Translations under genes and position numbers: made by a program | Shown: positions 27,041 through 39,243 of the stretch, in pieces | How the letters are laid out: the number at the start of each line of letters is the position of its first letter | How positions within the stretch are numbered: position 1 is the first letter of the stretch | The notes under the pieces: model-generated | Databases searched by the model: none | Told to the model about the DNA's origin: nothing | Seen by the model: only the letters and a program-made list of their open reading frames with translations | Source: Fennellomyces sp. T-0311 | Taxonomy: Eukaryota; Mucoromycota; Mucoromycetes; Mucorales; Lichtheimiaceae | Direction of reading: 5' to 3' | DNA: 64,000 bases | Assembly: GCA_025266875.1 (NCBI GenBank) | Contig: JALLLT010000033.1 | Location: 1-64,000 of the forward strand

Positions 27041-27244
27041 CATAGAATATAAAATTTTGTGCGATGCAAACTACATCATATTTTATAGTCTTAATTTAAA
27101 GGGTGCTCCTGCTCAGATGTGAGCAGGATCATATCGCCGTATTTATCGCAATACCACAGGCAGAAATAAAAAGCTAAGCAACTAAGCTTCTTTCGAGAGC
27201 AATTCGTATAAACGATAAGTGAAGAATAACAAACTGGTAGCAGA
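27041..27244. other. Short spacer downstream of HK1
   Basis: AT-rich 200-bp spacer between the HK1 stop and the decayed receiver of the third kinase copy. It includes gggtgctcctgctcagatgtgagcaggat, whose inner CTGCTCA and TGAGCAG are complementary and could form a small hairpin or terminator. Confidence 0.3.
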
Positions 27245-27660
27245 TCATTGTACAGATGGATCAAAGCAATATTGCCTTAATGTCTCAGCAAGTATTTTAT
27301 GGTTCATGGGTTTAGTAAGGTAACTCTATAAAATATAGTGAATATATACGCGCGCAAGAGCTTACAACATTGTGTTTATTACTTACTCATCCCTGCATTC
27401 ATATAAATCTCGCGAGCGCTGGCTTGTTATCAGCGATGCGAGTAACTATTGTAAGCCTGTCATACTTTTGACGATTCTCAGATTCGATTTGTCTAATGTT
27501 CTTGGTAGCCTCAACGCCATCATATTTTCAGGATATTGTTTGATAATTTCAGAAGAAGAAAATCACAATTGAGGTATACCTTTGGTATATGCTGACCAAA
27601 AACCGCCGTCTTGAAGTACATACCCAGGTAGATGCATTTTTCGATCTACAGTCACATTCC
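27245..27660 (-). pseudogene. Decayed receiver domain of a third histidine kinase copy
   Basis: On the minus strand this region matches the final three exons of HK1. The last exon is intact ([22 protein letters not shown] at 27247-27245), with acceptor atagag and donor gtaagt in the expected places. The exon before it reads YDGVEATKNIRQIESEN but then shifts frame twice: after IADNKPA, and by a 4-nt deletion in the NAGMD region. In the exon before that, the phospho-acceptor Asp of FFDHHMPK is replaced by Gly (VFGQHIPK). It cannot encode a working receiver. Upstream kinase domains are absent, so this is the tail end of a lost paralogue or of a partial duplication. Confidence 0.75.
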
Positions 27661-29293
27661 TGTTCTTGACATGCGTTTATCATAATAACCGTGCGTATAC
27701 TTGTAAAACCCACATAACCCTAATTGTCACAGTGGTTAATGTGCCTTACAACTATGCCAATGATCCAATCCCTCGAGAATAAGCATTTATGATCTAAAGT
27801 GATGATTCCACATAATAATCAGCAATTACTTGAGACTCGTCACTTACCTGTCTCTATAATTGCTGAATCTCGCACCCCCACATTGTTGGGCTAGCCTTAA
27901 AGTCCCCTCTTACCATCCACACAAGTCTTAATCAACGTTTTCCAACAGGATTGACTCACGTAGCTTTGCCACCAAATCATAGTAGGTATGAATGGCGAAA
28001 GTATAAACCCTAAACTCTACACCAAACCAACGTATACAACCTATACCTACCTTACCCGAAACCATACTATACTTATATCTCATAAATCTCTCCTTCTCTT
28101 AATAGCAGACGAATATAAAGCACAGATAGTAAAGATAACAAGGTAGGAATGTATGAATCAGGGAAGAGCTCTATTGTCTATCGTTGAGGAGGGGTGGTGT
28201 TGTGGCTGTTGAGATTATCACGGATAGAAAAGATTTATATAAATGCCGCATTCTCAGTAAGGTGGTTTAAATGAGTGACCCACTCACAGATAGTATGTAA
28301 GTTCAGTAATCGGTGACAAGCAAAAGTACAACATAAAACACATCATACGATGTCGCTGGTGCAGTAACCTACAGAAAACATATCCGAACTACGAAGGCAA
28401 TCAAAGCCTATCCGATTCCCGTAGAGTGACTCACACATGACATGTCTGGCCATGCAGGGTTTTTAGTTGGTATGACAGATTCATTTCCGGTGTCTACTAT
28501 TCCTTATCACACAGACCTGCTTTTTTTTTTCAAGCATAGCCCCTCCAAACTTTTTGTAATACTTAAATGGCGCGTAATTCCGCAAGCCAGAGGCCTATTA
28601 TCTATAGGGGTAGGTCTAATAACTCCTGGATATAAATAATAGCTTTTGAACTATATCATCAAAGTCCACTGGTATGTACTGTGTGTTTTGATGATAGAAC
28701 AGTATTTATGCTTTCTTTTGCTTATCCAGAACGGAGGAAGTACATATCATAAAAGTTAAACTCCTATTTTATTGATGATAATTTGTTCCATTCAAAGAAT
28801 GTGTTCCAAGACATTTACGGGGTGTCGTGAGAAAATCGAGGAGTCCAATGCATGGGCGGTCTTTAACATCTTTTTGACGAATGCAAAAGAGCTCAGGGAG
28901 ATCATCGATAAAGTTACGCCACAGTACAGTGTCAACTTTTATCCTCTCATTTCACTTTCAAGACGCTTATTAATACACAATGGCGACCATCATACATTAC
29001 GTATTACTAAGTAGAACTTATAACTGCCAACTATGTAAGTACGTAGGCGAAAAGTCGCAAAATAATTAATTAGGATATACTATTGAACAGTTCAAAAATA
29101 CACGAGCATAAGTAATGGTATAAAGTAATTGCAAATCCGTATCAGCAATTGATGGGAACTAGATTCATTTGGTATAGCAAAAACGACGTAGTGTTTCCAC
29201 TAGCAACTTTTTGCTCACAGGTTTCGTCAGAAAGCTATATACAAATGAAATCTGTTAGAATAATTTCACTGAAGCTATGTAAAATTAAAGCAC
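27661..29293. other. Spacer between the kinase relic and HK2
   Basis: About 1.6 kb without a recognised gene. It contains tail repeat copy C (28600-28655). An 80-codon plus-strand frame at 28772-29014 (KIEESNAWAVFNIFLTNAKE) has weak coding character and no recognisable family. This spacer lies exactly where the last exon of HK2 should be. Confidence 0.4.
28600..28655 (-). repeat. Dispersed tail repeat, copy C
   Basis: Plus strand carries TCTATAGGGGTAGGTCTAAT followed by TAAATAATAGCTTTTGAACTA in part, matching copies A (9958-10016) and B (11178-11250) in block order and orientation. There is no neighbouring LINE coding sequence. Confidence 0.45.
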
Positions 29294-32200
29294 TTACTCG
29301 TCCATTCCAGCATTCATACATGTTTGCCGAGTGCTTTCTTGGATATCTGCGGTAAGTGCAACAATAGGGAGACGAATAGCTCCTCCTTTGGTCGTTTCTA
29401 TCTTCCTTATTCGTGTTGCAGCTTCAACACCGTCGCACTATCATAAGTGATTTAGTTTTCTATTCTATTTCCGAAGACAAAACTCTATTTTCGTTCTACC
29501 TTCGGCATATGATTATCAAAGAAAGCCATTTTAAAATGGCTTGGTGGATGTGTTGACCAAGCTTCGACGGCTTCCAGCCCATTGTTCGCACATATAACGG
29601 TAAACCCTAACCTTGTCAGCTGCTTGTAAAGCACTTTTTGCGCAACAGGATTATCTATAGATTATACACGAAATATTCGAGGTGATAATTAGTGAAAATT
29701 CTCCAACAGTGTGGGGACAATCAATACCTTCTGCAGCAAGTATATACTGGGTACTGTAGACAGCATATTCCTCCGAAGTCACAAGATCATCCAATGGTTT
29801 CTTGCTGCCTTCAGAGTTCGAAATTCGAGCTGGTAGGTCAGATCGCGGTGTATTGAGAGGTCTCGATATAGGATTTGTTGTCTCCGCCAGCTTCCGTAGT
29901 GATTCAACAAGTGTCTGCAACAAATTCATGCGGCGGAGAGGAACTGATACACGGGAAATTGTTCGTAGACTTGACAGTTGTCTATTGGCGCCGGATACAC
30001 TCGATTTTATGTTGTTAGGTGGTATGCGATCCTTGTGAATAATATAACTGTCATTGTTGCACCCGGAATCGAGTGTTAGTTGGCTTTTTCCAACATTATT
30101 CATAGATCCGGTAGGGTAATGCATAACTACAACGCATCTGGAACATTTCAAGAATCGATCAAGGAAGTCCGCCCATGTCGTAAAATCAGGATCGTTCATC
30201 AAGAATAGCCCAACAATGACAGCGTGATAATTAGTTGACTGGAGGCCGAGAAAATCGTCTTGAGTATGCGCGGAATCCACCATGATTCCCGGCAATAGTT
30301 GCTGAACCATTGCGACAGTACTTCTATGTTTGCAGACGACTAGGATCCGGATGTCTTCCAAATCTTTTAATAGGCCCGTTATAATATGCTCCCGCCTATT
30401 AGCCTGGGCATGTACACGCGACGTAGATATTGTAAAATGGAAATTTGAGCCTTGATCTGGGACACTGTGGACATTAATTTTTCCAGACATCAGCTGCACA
30501 AGCTGAAGGCATATTGATAAGCCAAGGCCGGTACCACCATATTTTCTACTAAGTATTTACGTTGCCTGAGTCCCATTATTTCATAACTTCAAAAATATTA
30601 AACTTACGTCGTACTCCCATCCACTTGTGAGAATGGAGCGAATAATACCTTTCGTTGCTCTTCAGTAATCCCAATACCAGAGTCAATGACTTCGAACAAC
30701 AGTGATATCTTCCCACCAGAAGGAAGAACATGCTTGTCCAATGAACACTGAATTTTGATTTCGCCGTTATGCGTAAATTTTAGCGCATTACCGAGAAGAT
30801 TGATAATCACTCTGTATAAGAAGTGCTTTTTAATTTTCTGCGAACGAGAATACTTACATACTACTCGAAACTTACTGTCTCAAACGATTTCCATCCGCCA
30901 TTATAACTCCTGGTACGTCAGGCGCGACACTGTATATGATGTTGATATCTTTTTTCAGCGCCAAAGCAATGAGCATTTCGATTACATCCGCAATGACATC
31001 TTCCACAATAACAGGAGATAGATCTAATGCCACTTTTCCGGCCTGCAACTTTGAGAAATTCAAGAGATCATCGATAAGCTGTAAAAGCATTTCACAAGAC
31101 TCTTTCGCCGTCTGTACAAGATCTCGTTGCTCAGCGTCTAGTCTATGACAGCGGGTCAATTAATTCGGCGGACGTATACATTACGAAAACATATCGTATC
31201 AACCTACTTCGTTTCTGAAAGTAGAGATATCATTCCGTAAAAGCCAGAGAATGGGGTACGAATTTCGTGGCTCATGTTCGCGAGAAATATTTCTCGTAAT
31301 CTTGTTGCACGGTCAGCAGCCTCTTTGCTCTTCCGAGATTCCTCCAATGCGTGCTTTTGCATTTCAATCATTCTAACATAATGGTGATGAGAATGTATAA
31401 CTTTGGCAACTTGGAACACATACTTCATATTCGCCATAGTAACCCTCTGCACGGATTTGAATAAAAAAGCATTGCTGATGGAGATACCCATTTGCTGGCA
31501 TAAAAGGCTTAATACCGTAATATGCCTACGAGTAAAAATTCCTACAGCGCCTTCGATAAACAGGCATCCCACCGTGGAGACTTTGTGAATGATAGGCATA
31601 CAGATTACTGACTTTCTCTTGGTACAGTCAAACCATGGACCGACAGCAAAACGGGTATCCTTTTCAACGTTCTCAACAAAAATACTTTCGCCGGTATGGA
31701 TAGTATGATTGACGATTCGGCTCGATATCAAATCGTCATCCTCGGACAGCGCTTTCGGGGGATCATATGTCGTTGCACTTTCTTGCTGGCTCCCATAGGC
31801 ACATATACCGTACTTATCGTCGCGAATAATGATAGCACCACAGTCTGCACCTGAATTTTCGAGAATAATGTTCATCATTGCGGTGAGCAGCGCATTGAAT
31901 TGAACTTCAGACGACATGACTTGAGAACTTTTCAAAATCGAGGCTAAATCAACCTACGTTCGTTCACAAAGCAAATACTCAGCATATAGTCACAAATAGG
32001 GGACATAGTACAATACAAACGATATCCAGTGACATGAGCGTCTGCTCAGTGGTAGCCGGCGGTACCGATTCGGATCCCAAAAGCTCATAAGTCATCGGTC
32101 GATTTTCACAGGCAGAAGGATCTGAGCTCCAAGCTGACGATTCTTGATACGGTAGAGGATCCGTCTGTACACCTTTCTCGCAAGTTACGGATATTCCGTC

Positions 32201-35200
32201 ATGGTAATCGCGTAGGAGTTCTACAAACTTATTGGTAAGGTGTCGCGCCTTCCCGTATGCTCCATGTTTTATATAGAGATTAATAGCCTAGTAGGATTAG
32301 CACTTCTAAAGTAAGATAAAAGCCACGTAGTACCTTTCTTATATATCCGTATGCCGTATTTTTGAGACCAATGCGATAATAAAATGCTCCAGCGTACTCA
32401 TGGATGACGCAAAGATCAAAATACCATGATCCTTCCCTTGATAAGTCAATAGCTTCTTCATATAGACGACCTGCTTTCAGAATATCAGGGGTCTTGGATA
32501 CTCCTGCGAGTTCAGCCTCTATAAATGTCCAGTACATGGCGTAATTGACTCGACTATGGACAGCCCATTCGTATACTAGCTCTTGATTAACTTTGACTTG
32601 CTCAGTATACTTCCTGTACAATGTGGGGTCTTCACGAATCTTCTCGATAAGCGCCAACGAAAAATAATTGAGCATCATTCGCGTATGCCTGTATGACGGA
32701 TGGCCGTATATTGTTTCCAGTGACCGAAATCCAACTGTAATTGCTGCATCAAGGTGCCCATACAATGCTAACGGGACAATCTTGTAGGCTTCGTACCAAT
32801 TGAGCATCAGACCAGGATTCACGATATGCTTGCATGATTCGGAGATAAAATGTGAATCGTTAAATCCGTCGTCGCCATCGAATACTTCCGGAGTATCGAT
32901 ATAAGTATGCCCTTGGAGCGCTTTTGTTGCGCGTATAATGCACATTGCAAAGCATTTGTTTAGGACAGTTGGCGACCACAGCTCGATTTCATCATATGTT
33001 GCTTCAGCTTCTTTTGCCGTCTCCGCCATATTTTGACCCTGGGCAAACATAAGAATGCATATGTGCATGCGATTGAACACCATGTATATATTGTCGCCAC
33101 CTGACAGACAGAATTCTACCGCTGAACGATAGTATGCGTACGCTTCCTTTAGATGATGTTTCCAGAGAAGCAAGAATGCGGCATATATGTGGTACGCCCG
33201 TCCCTTTTCTTGACTACCACCATGCTTATCGGCTAAGCATATGCCCATTTTCCCAACTTCCTAATGTTTTCAAATGAGTCAGTTTTGATCGTTTTTCATA
33301 AACTCCGTGCACTATTACCTCTGCGAAAATGTACTTCTTAAAAAGATTCGCATATCCTAAACCGGTAATCATGCAAGCGGTACCGGTGACACTTGCGTGT
33401 CCATGGCGAACAGACAAGTTCACAACACGACATGCCCAATAGAAGAGTTCTCGCATTTGTCCAGCAAAGTAGAGGTAAATAAGCCTATTATTTCAAGAAT
33501 ATTAATTTCGGAATATTGGGAGCCCTGGGCATATCTTACAGCTCCTCTATTACACCCATAGTAGCTTTTAATGTCGTATCATCGCAAGGACCCAGCGCGA
33601 GAACCCCATCCGTTCCGTGGGTACGTATTAACCGCTCCGCTTGCTCATATTCGCGTTGTAAGCCATATGTACTTGTGTCCAACCGTGTTTTTTCATCCCC
33701 GAGTTCATCGAGACATCGCAAAAGAGTGTCTTGACCTTGTTGATGCTTCTGGCAGCTATAGTAGTATTTGGCTTTAACACGATATGCTGGTACACGGTCG
33801 ACTGGTGTGCGAGAATTTGCGAAAATGTCTTGCAATAGCTGCTCTGTTTTTGAGTATTCACCGATGACCCAGCTTAATGCAACAGCATTTGAATACAGAT
33901 GAAGTGTCGAGTTATAATTGGTGTCATCCCATTCGTCATCCGCATTTCCCAGTCGTATTGCGGACATGTAGTATGCGAATGCCATCCCATGTGCGCCCGC
34001 AGATTGTCCTTTGTTGCCAGCTTCAATCATCACCTGACGATATGGTTGCTTGCCTTCCTCGAACTGTAGTAAGTGATCGCATTTTAGCAAGTGATCCGCG
34101 ACGAGGAACGGGTCACAAGAATCTTCTAATATGCCAATCAATAATTTCAGCACAGGCATAGCATATGCTTTCTCTTTTACATACCTTTCATTAGGTGTTG
34201 TGCAACCATGAGATGCATTTTGTCCAAGGTGTCTGGTGCGGCTAATTCAGCTGCTGCCTGGGAAATCCTGTCGTGACTCCACTTGAATTCGTTGGCACTA
34301 ATTGGAGTAATGTATCCTTCTTGAAGTACTGCCTGCAAGCCCGAAATAGGGTCATAGTCGGATTCTACTGATGAATGGTTTGGACTACGAGAACGTGAAG
34401 ACATGCTGTTGTATTTGTGCTGGATCTTGCGGCGCTTACTAAGCAGGATAGCAATGCTATCGTTGCTATTGGAACTACTGTCAGTCGTCAAGGACGATGT
34501 ATCGTCATCTTTTGTTGTAGCGCTATAGAATTATTTAACATCATGGTTACCTTTCTAGAAATATATATGCTTAACAGAAACTGCTTATTTACCTGGTACT
34601 TTCGGCTGTAGAATTCTGATTCCATTCATATGGCATGAACAAATTTTCGCTATGGTTGTCGGTAATTTCTCTGGCCCGGAGCATCAGACTCTTGACAGTT
34701 TCCCATGAAAAAGTATCTTAGCTAATAAATTAGCTTTAAAAAAGTACTTTTTGAAAGTAAAGGAAGTAAAGGTTACCTCCAACAAAAGAGGCCCATTTTA
34801 ACAATGCTTGTCCAGATTGCGGTAGCTCTCGCAGACGCTCCACCATAAATGATACGCTATGTTGTACGTCGGTAGTATCATCGCCGAACACTATGACCTC
34901 TTCAATTTCTTTAAGGTCGTAGTCCCATTTGCCGATCTCCCAGTTAAAAAATATCAGTCGCTTTCGTTCGAGTGTACGTAGGAGCTGGATTGTGTAGAAT
35001 GCGTTGCATTGAGTTCTCCGAGCGATAGCATTGGCAAGCGGAATAGTGTCCTCTCTATCGACTTGTCGTGATCGGTGAAGAGCGTCACAGATAAAATCGA
35101 TGATGGATTTTTTGTCGAGCGCTTCCACTTTAATTAGACGTACGTCTGCTAGCTTGCTTTTCAGTAGCTCTGATAACTTGGCAGTAACTTCCTGCTCCCG

Positions 35201-37679
35201 ATATGATATGAATATCAGAATTTTGATTCGTGCCATTATGAGTGCCTCGATTAGCTGGAGCGATGGTTCATCTGGCGTTTCGATTTATGTAAGCTTTGTA
35301 TGCATAATGAAATTATATCAACTAGCAACTTCATACCTGCTTGATGTAAGTCGTCCAGAAACTAAATACAATAAAAATTAGCAGAATTCATTGCTACATC
35401 GTTGCTTGATTACCAAAGTTGTCATACGCCACCCTGTGATTGCTCTGAATACTTCAACAAAAACCTTTCGAAACCGTGCTTGTGCTTCGATATTGTCCAT
35501 TGGAATTGACTCTGAAGATTCCAACTGGATTTCTTCCGTATCAAAATCTTGTAAGAGCGGCTTTAATTCAGGTACAAATCCTGCAATCAAATGGATCGAG
35601 GCTATGCTGCAGAAATGTGCGCCGAGAGATGCTTTTAAATGCTTGTAAAACGCATGTATTTCTTCTTCACTTTCAGATAATACTTGTTGCAAAGCTTGTG
35701 ATAGTGATTTGAACACGGTTCCGTACGGGACCTTATTTCGCGAATCAAACTTTGCCGCTGCAACGTATCTAAGTGAATGTTAGGTGTTGTCTACTAATTG
35801 TACCAGCGTTCCGTACCCATTTTGTCGGGCCACTGGCTGCACAGCCGAGTATATCGTGGATTTGCCTGTGCGCGTGATAAAAGTTAGTCCGCTTTTGTCT
35901 TTTTTTTTTTCGCTTTGAGCACTATGGACATACCTATACCAGCTGGACCATACAAGCCCACTATAATGGTCCCTGACTTGCTGCTATACTTAAACATGCG
36001 ATTACTGAAGCTTGATGTATCGCTTTCTCCGTCCATATTTGCGCTCGGTAAAGCTCCAACTACAAGCCCTGAATCTGTCGTACTACTGCTATCCGTCTCG
36101 GAAGAAATTTCCAATAGTGTTTGGAGCGCACTACCTGACTCAACGCTGGTCTGTGCGCGGATTGCACCGTGCAACGACGCACATCGACTGATAATAGATG
36201 TAATCTCGGATATTATTCCTTGGCGACCATATATACTCTTTGGCACCGTAAAGACCGAGGCGATATCGTTTTGGGCCAAGGGGAACGGCTCGATGAACTA
36301 TATTTCCAAGTATCAAAATTTTTGAAGCAGTACTATTGCGATCGATGAACCTTACTTGAGTGGGGAACCCTTTCGTTGCATCCAAGCGATCAAGGCACTC
36401 CTTTAAATCGGATCGGACACCACGGGTGCTTGTGTATCGATCGTCCGGTGCCTATCGGTGATCTGCGGTGTTGGGAGAAGAAAGAAGCCTCTGCATTCAG
36501 TTATGCATATATGCTAACCTTATTCGTCATTTTTTCAATGATTTGGGAGATGACCTCTGGTACACTAAACTGCAGCTTATGCACAGGTGGAACCTTGCGA
36601 CTCAGGATGCCATTCAGGATTTCCAAGGGGCTTCCTTCAAAAGGATCCTGGCCGGTAAGAATGATGAAAAAAACAATGCCCAGCGAGTAGATGTCTGATC
36701 GATGATCTGGTGAATACGTGGTACGACCCGTTTGCTCTGTAATCAATGATTATTAGGTCACATTATTAGGCACATGTCATGCCAAGCATACCCGGACTCA
36801 TATACACCAAAAGCCCTCGCAAAAGCCGCATCAGTTCTTTGTTGTTGGCAGTTTTGCGCCATCCTTCGCTGGTAAGATATGACTCGAATGACTTGGTACC
36901 CGAGCCAAAGTTACACAGCTTCACATTGCCCTCATCCGTGCCGTCCCACTCGAAACTTGACAGACGCAGTTCCCCATGCACAAGGTTGTGTCTATGAAGA
37001 AAATCGATGCAGTCCACGCATTTGATAGCAAAGCGTAAAAATGTGCTCAGGTCGTATGCTGCGAGGCTAGCGGTTTGATCCATCGGGCTGGGGCTCTGAC
37101 TGCATTTACTGTTGGTCCAGCCAAAGGCCTCTTCCATACTGTCGTCGCTGCCGAGTGTTGGTGCAGCCGATCCATTGGCACTGGACGGCTCAGAGTGGCA
37201 CGAAAAGTTTTCCAGCTGCTGTTGCTGACCCTCACTGGCATATATTGCTACAGTCAACCCACTTGACAGCCGTACCAGCTCGAGCGGCCGTACTACGTCC
37301 AATTTTAGCGTGCATGGTGTAACAAAGTGTTTCTTTGTGGCTCACCAATGAGTGCTTCTCCTCCTTTATACTGATACAGCTTTTTCATCACGTAAAATTC
37401 ACGTTCCAGCCGCAACGAGCTCGTGGAAATCCGCGCAACGACAGCGCTTTTGCTTTTAATGCTATGTAATGTAATTGTCGGTTCAGCTTTCCATTTACCC
37501 TTTGTCGTAGATCATTGAACGAACCGATAGCCATGGATGATATCGACATTTTCACCGTGCGTTAGGCTTGAGCTTATGTCCGCTTTGAAATGGTATCCCT
37601 GGATATGAAAATTACTGTTGACGATGCCGGCCAATCCGACGGATTCTCGCTTTGAGCTGCCGGATTCCGAGATCGACAT
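29294..37679 (-). CDS. Group X hybrid histidine kinase HK2, with no local final receiver exon
   Basis: Paralogue of HK1 in inverted orientation with the same domain order. Start 37679 (MSISESGSSKRESVG) aligns with the HK1 start. Seen in order: pseudokinase (VHGELRLSSFEW and NFGSG in place of HRD and DFG), ATPase with GPAGIGKST and FLDDLHQA, helical region, GAF ([20 protein letters not shown]), H-box [14 protein letters not shown]-box INLLGNALKFTH, G-boxes DSGIGIT and GGTGLGLSI, and receiver with phospho-acceptor in FFDNHMPKCDG and LTADIQ. The copy has one extra intron after WASFVGG and its own Ser-rich linker. The exon ending NAGMDE has the usual donor (29297) but the HK1-type last exon carrying the conserved Lys (LTKPMN) is not found in the next 1.9 kb. 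Read through, translation stops at once at TAA 29296-29294. All other exons look intact, so it is probably expressed, with a truncated receiver or a very long final intron. Confidence 0.88.
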
Positions 37680-37719
37680 ATGTGACAGACAGGTTCCCTT
37701 GACGTGTGGAAAGCAGTAG

Positions 37720-37722
<3 letters not shown>

Positions 37723-37750
<28 letters not shown>
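37723..37750. repeat. (TA)14 microsatellite next to the HK2 start
   Basis: A perfect 28-bp TA run located 43 bp upstream of the HK2 start codon, so inside its promoter or 5' leader. Confidence 0.9.
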
Positions 37751-39243
37751 CTGAGGAAAAGGAGAACCAAATGAACGATCTGGAAGGGGAAGAAAGTTTC
37801 TAAGGTGGCGTATGGACGCGTGGGATGCAGTGCTAGCGAGAAGATTAGCTTTGAGACTTATCGAAAATTATTGGATTTATAGGAGACCATCATGCAGGGT
37901 GGATGCTTCGCACTTTTGGATCCAAGCTCTTGTAGTTTGCCCTGTTTCTGTAGCGATGCAGGTTACAGTTGTTCAGTGTTGGTGTACTTTAGAAATCCTT
38001 GACATTTTCGGAGGTTAGTATTGGTGCATCGCAAGTCTTTGCAAGCCTTTGCAATAAATGAGCGCTACTAGACATTTCTCTTCGTTCCGGGCGTTCCCTG
38101 CAATGCAATGCAATATTTTCTATTGTTTTTGGTTCGAATCGACATTTGCTCCAAAATTAAGCATCAGTTGTATATCAGATTGGGCATGAATAAACCTAAA
38201 AAACCATAAGACTTCTATGTACGTAATGCGGATTTTGCTGCGTATACTAGATGATGGATCTCGGGTAAGGACCTTCTACAGTGGCCGCTTTATATAGCGA
38301 TACTTTGTATAACGATAATTCGATATAACGATACAATTCTCGACGCACCAAAACGGTAATCACTGCCAAATCCCATTTTATATAACGATATTTCGATATA
38401 ACGATAAAGTTTGGGCTGCACCATCGTATCGTTATATAAAGCGACCACTGTGTACGATACCAGAACACTTACCGCGTCGCCTCCGACAACTCTGCCCTTC
38501 ATCCTAAGCTCGAATGTAATACTGTTACGGTGATGTCGATATTACCAAACAGCATGCGTTTGTTTTTCATGCAATACTATCTCCTGAGGCGCAGTGCGAT
38601 AATTTAAACATGCCTCATTCGGATCAAGTGTTGTTGAAGAGGAGTATTATGGCCGCGCATAAACTATTAGATCAAATCTCAGCCAGAACCACTGAGTAGT
38701 ACAGCTGCAGCACCCCTTATGATCTAATTCAAGTTAACAATATGCGCCTAAAACAGACCGCCTCCTAATTTCGGTACTTCTAGCTTGTTCCAGTACCCTG
38801 GAATCATCACCATCCCAGGTCTTTTATTGCCAAAGAATACGCTTGTTCTTTGGAAGCCAGTTTAAAACCTCGGATTATCGCGCCTACTTTCAAGCAAATA
38901 TATTCAGCGGCAAAGCATTGCCTAGTAGAATTCCAATCATAATATACCCAACTTTCAGACACCGTCAAGTCTCGGCTTTCAAGATTAAAAGGCTATCAGT
39001 AAATTTTACGTAATAAACATGATAAATAAGCTTTGCATAATGCATGATTCTTCTGGAGGTTTCCGCAAACGGCACCAGCATTAAAGGAACTATAAAATGA
39101 CTATTGACGTTTTTCGACGGCAGAAGCAGATAAAAGATGGGTTTAGGCAGTATGGATAAAAAGCAAAACCAATATGGCAATTTGGCGGTATCACTACAGA
39201 GTCAGCTGCTGCGCACTTTTGCTTCATTTCCATACTTTTACTG
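37751..39243. other. Intergenic region between HK2 and the Zn2Cys6 regulator
   Basis: No gene recognised apart from the pogo-like MITE at 38279-38450. Short open frames here lack coding character. Confidence 0.4.
38279..38450. mobile_element. 172-bp pogo/Tc1-like MITE
   Basis: Terminal inverted repeats of about 25 bp: CAGTGGCCGCTTTATATAGC at the left, and the complement of TATAAAGCGACCACTG at the right, with one or two mismatches. The interior repeats TATAACGATA several times. CAGTGG ends with TATAACGA-type repeats are typical of pogo-type Tc1/mariner derivatives. TA precedes the left end; the right flank is tgta, so the TA duplication is altered or shifted. There is no coding capacity. Confidence 0.7.
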
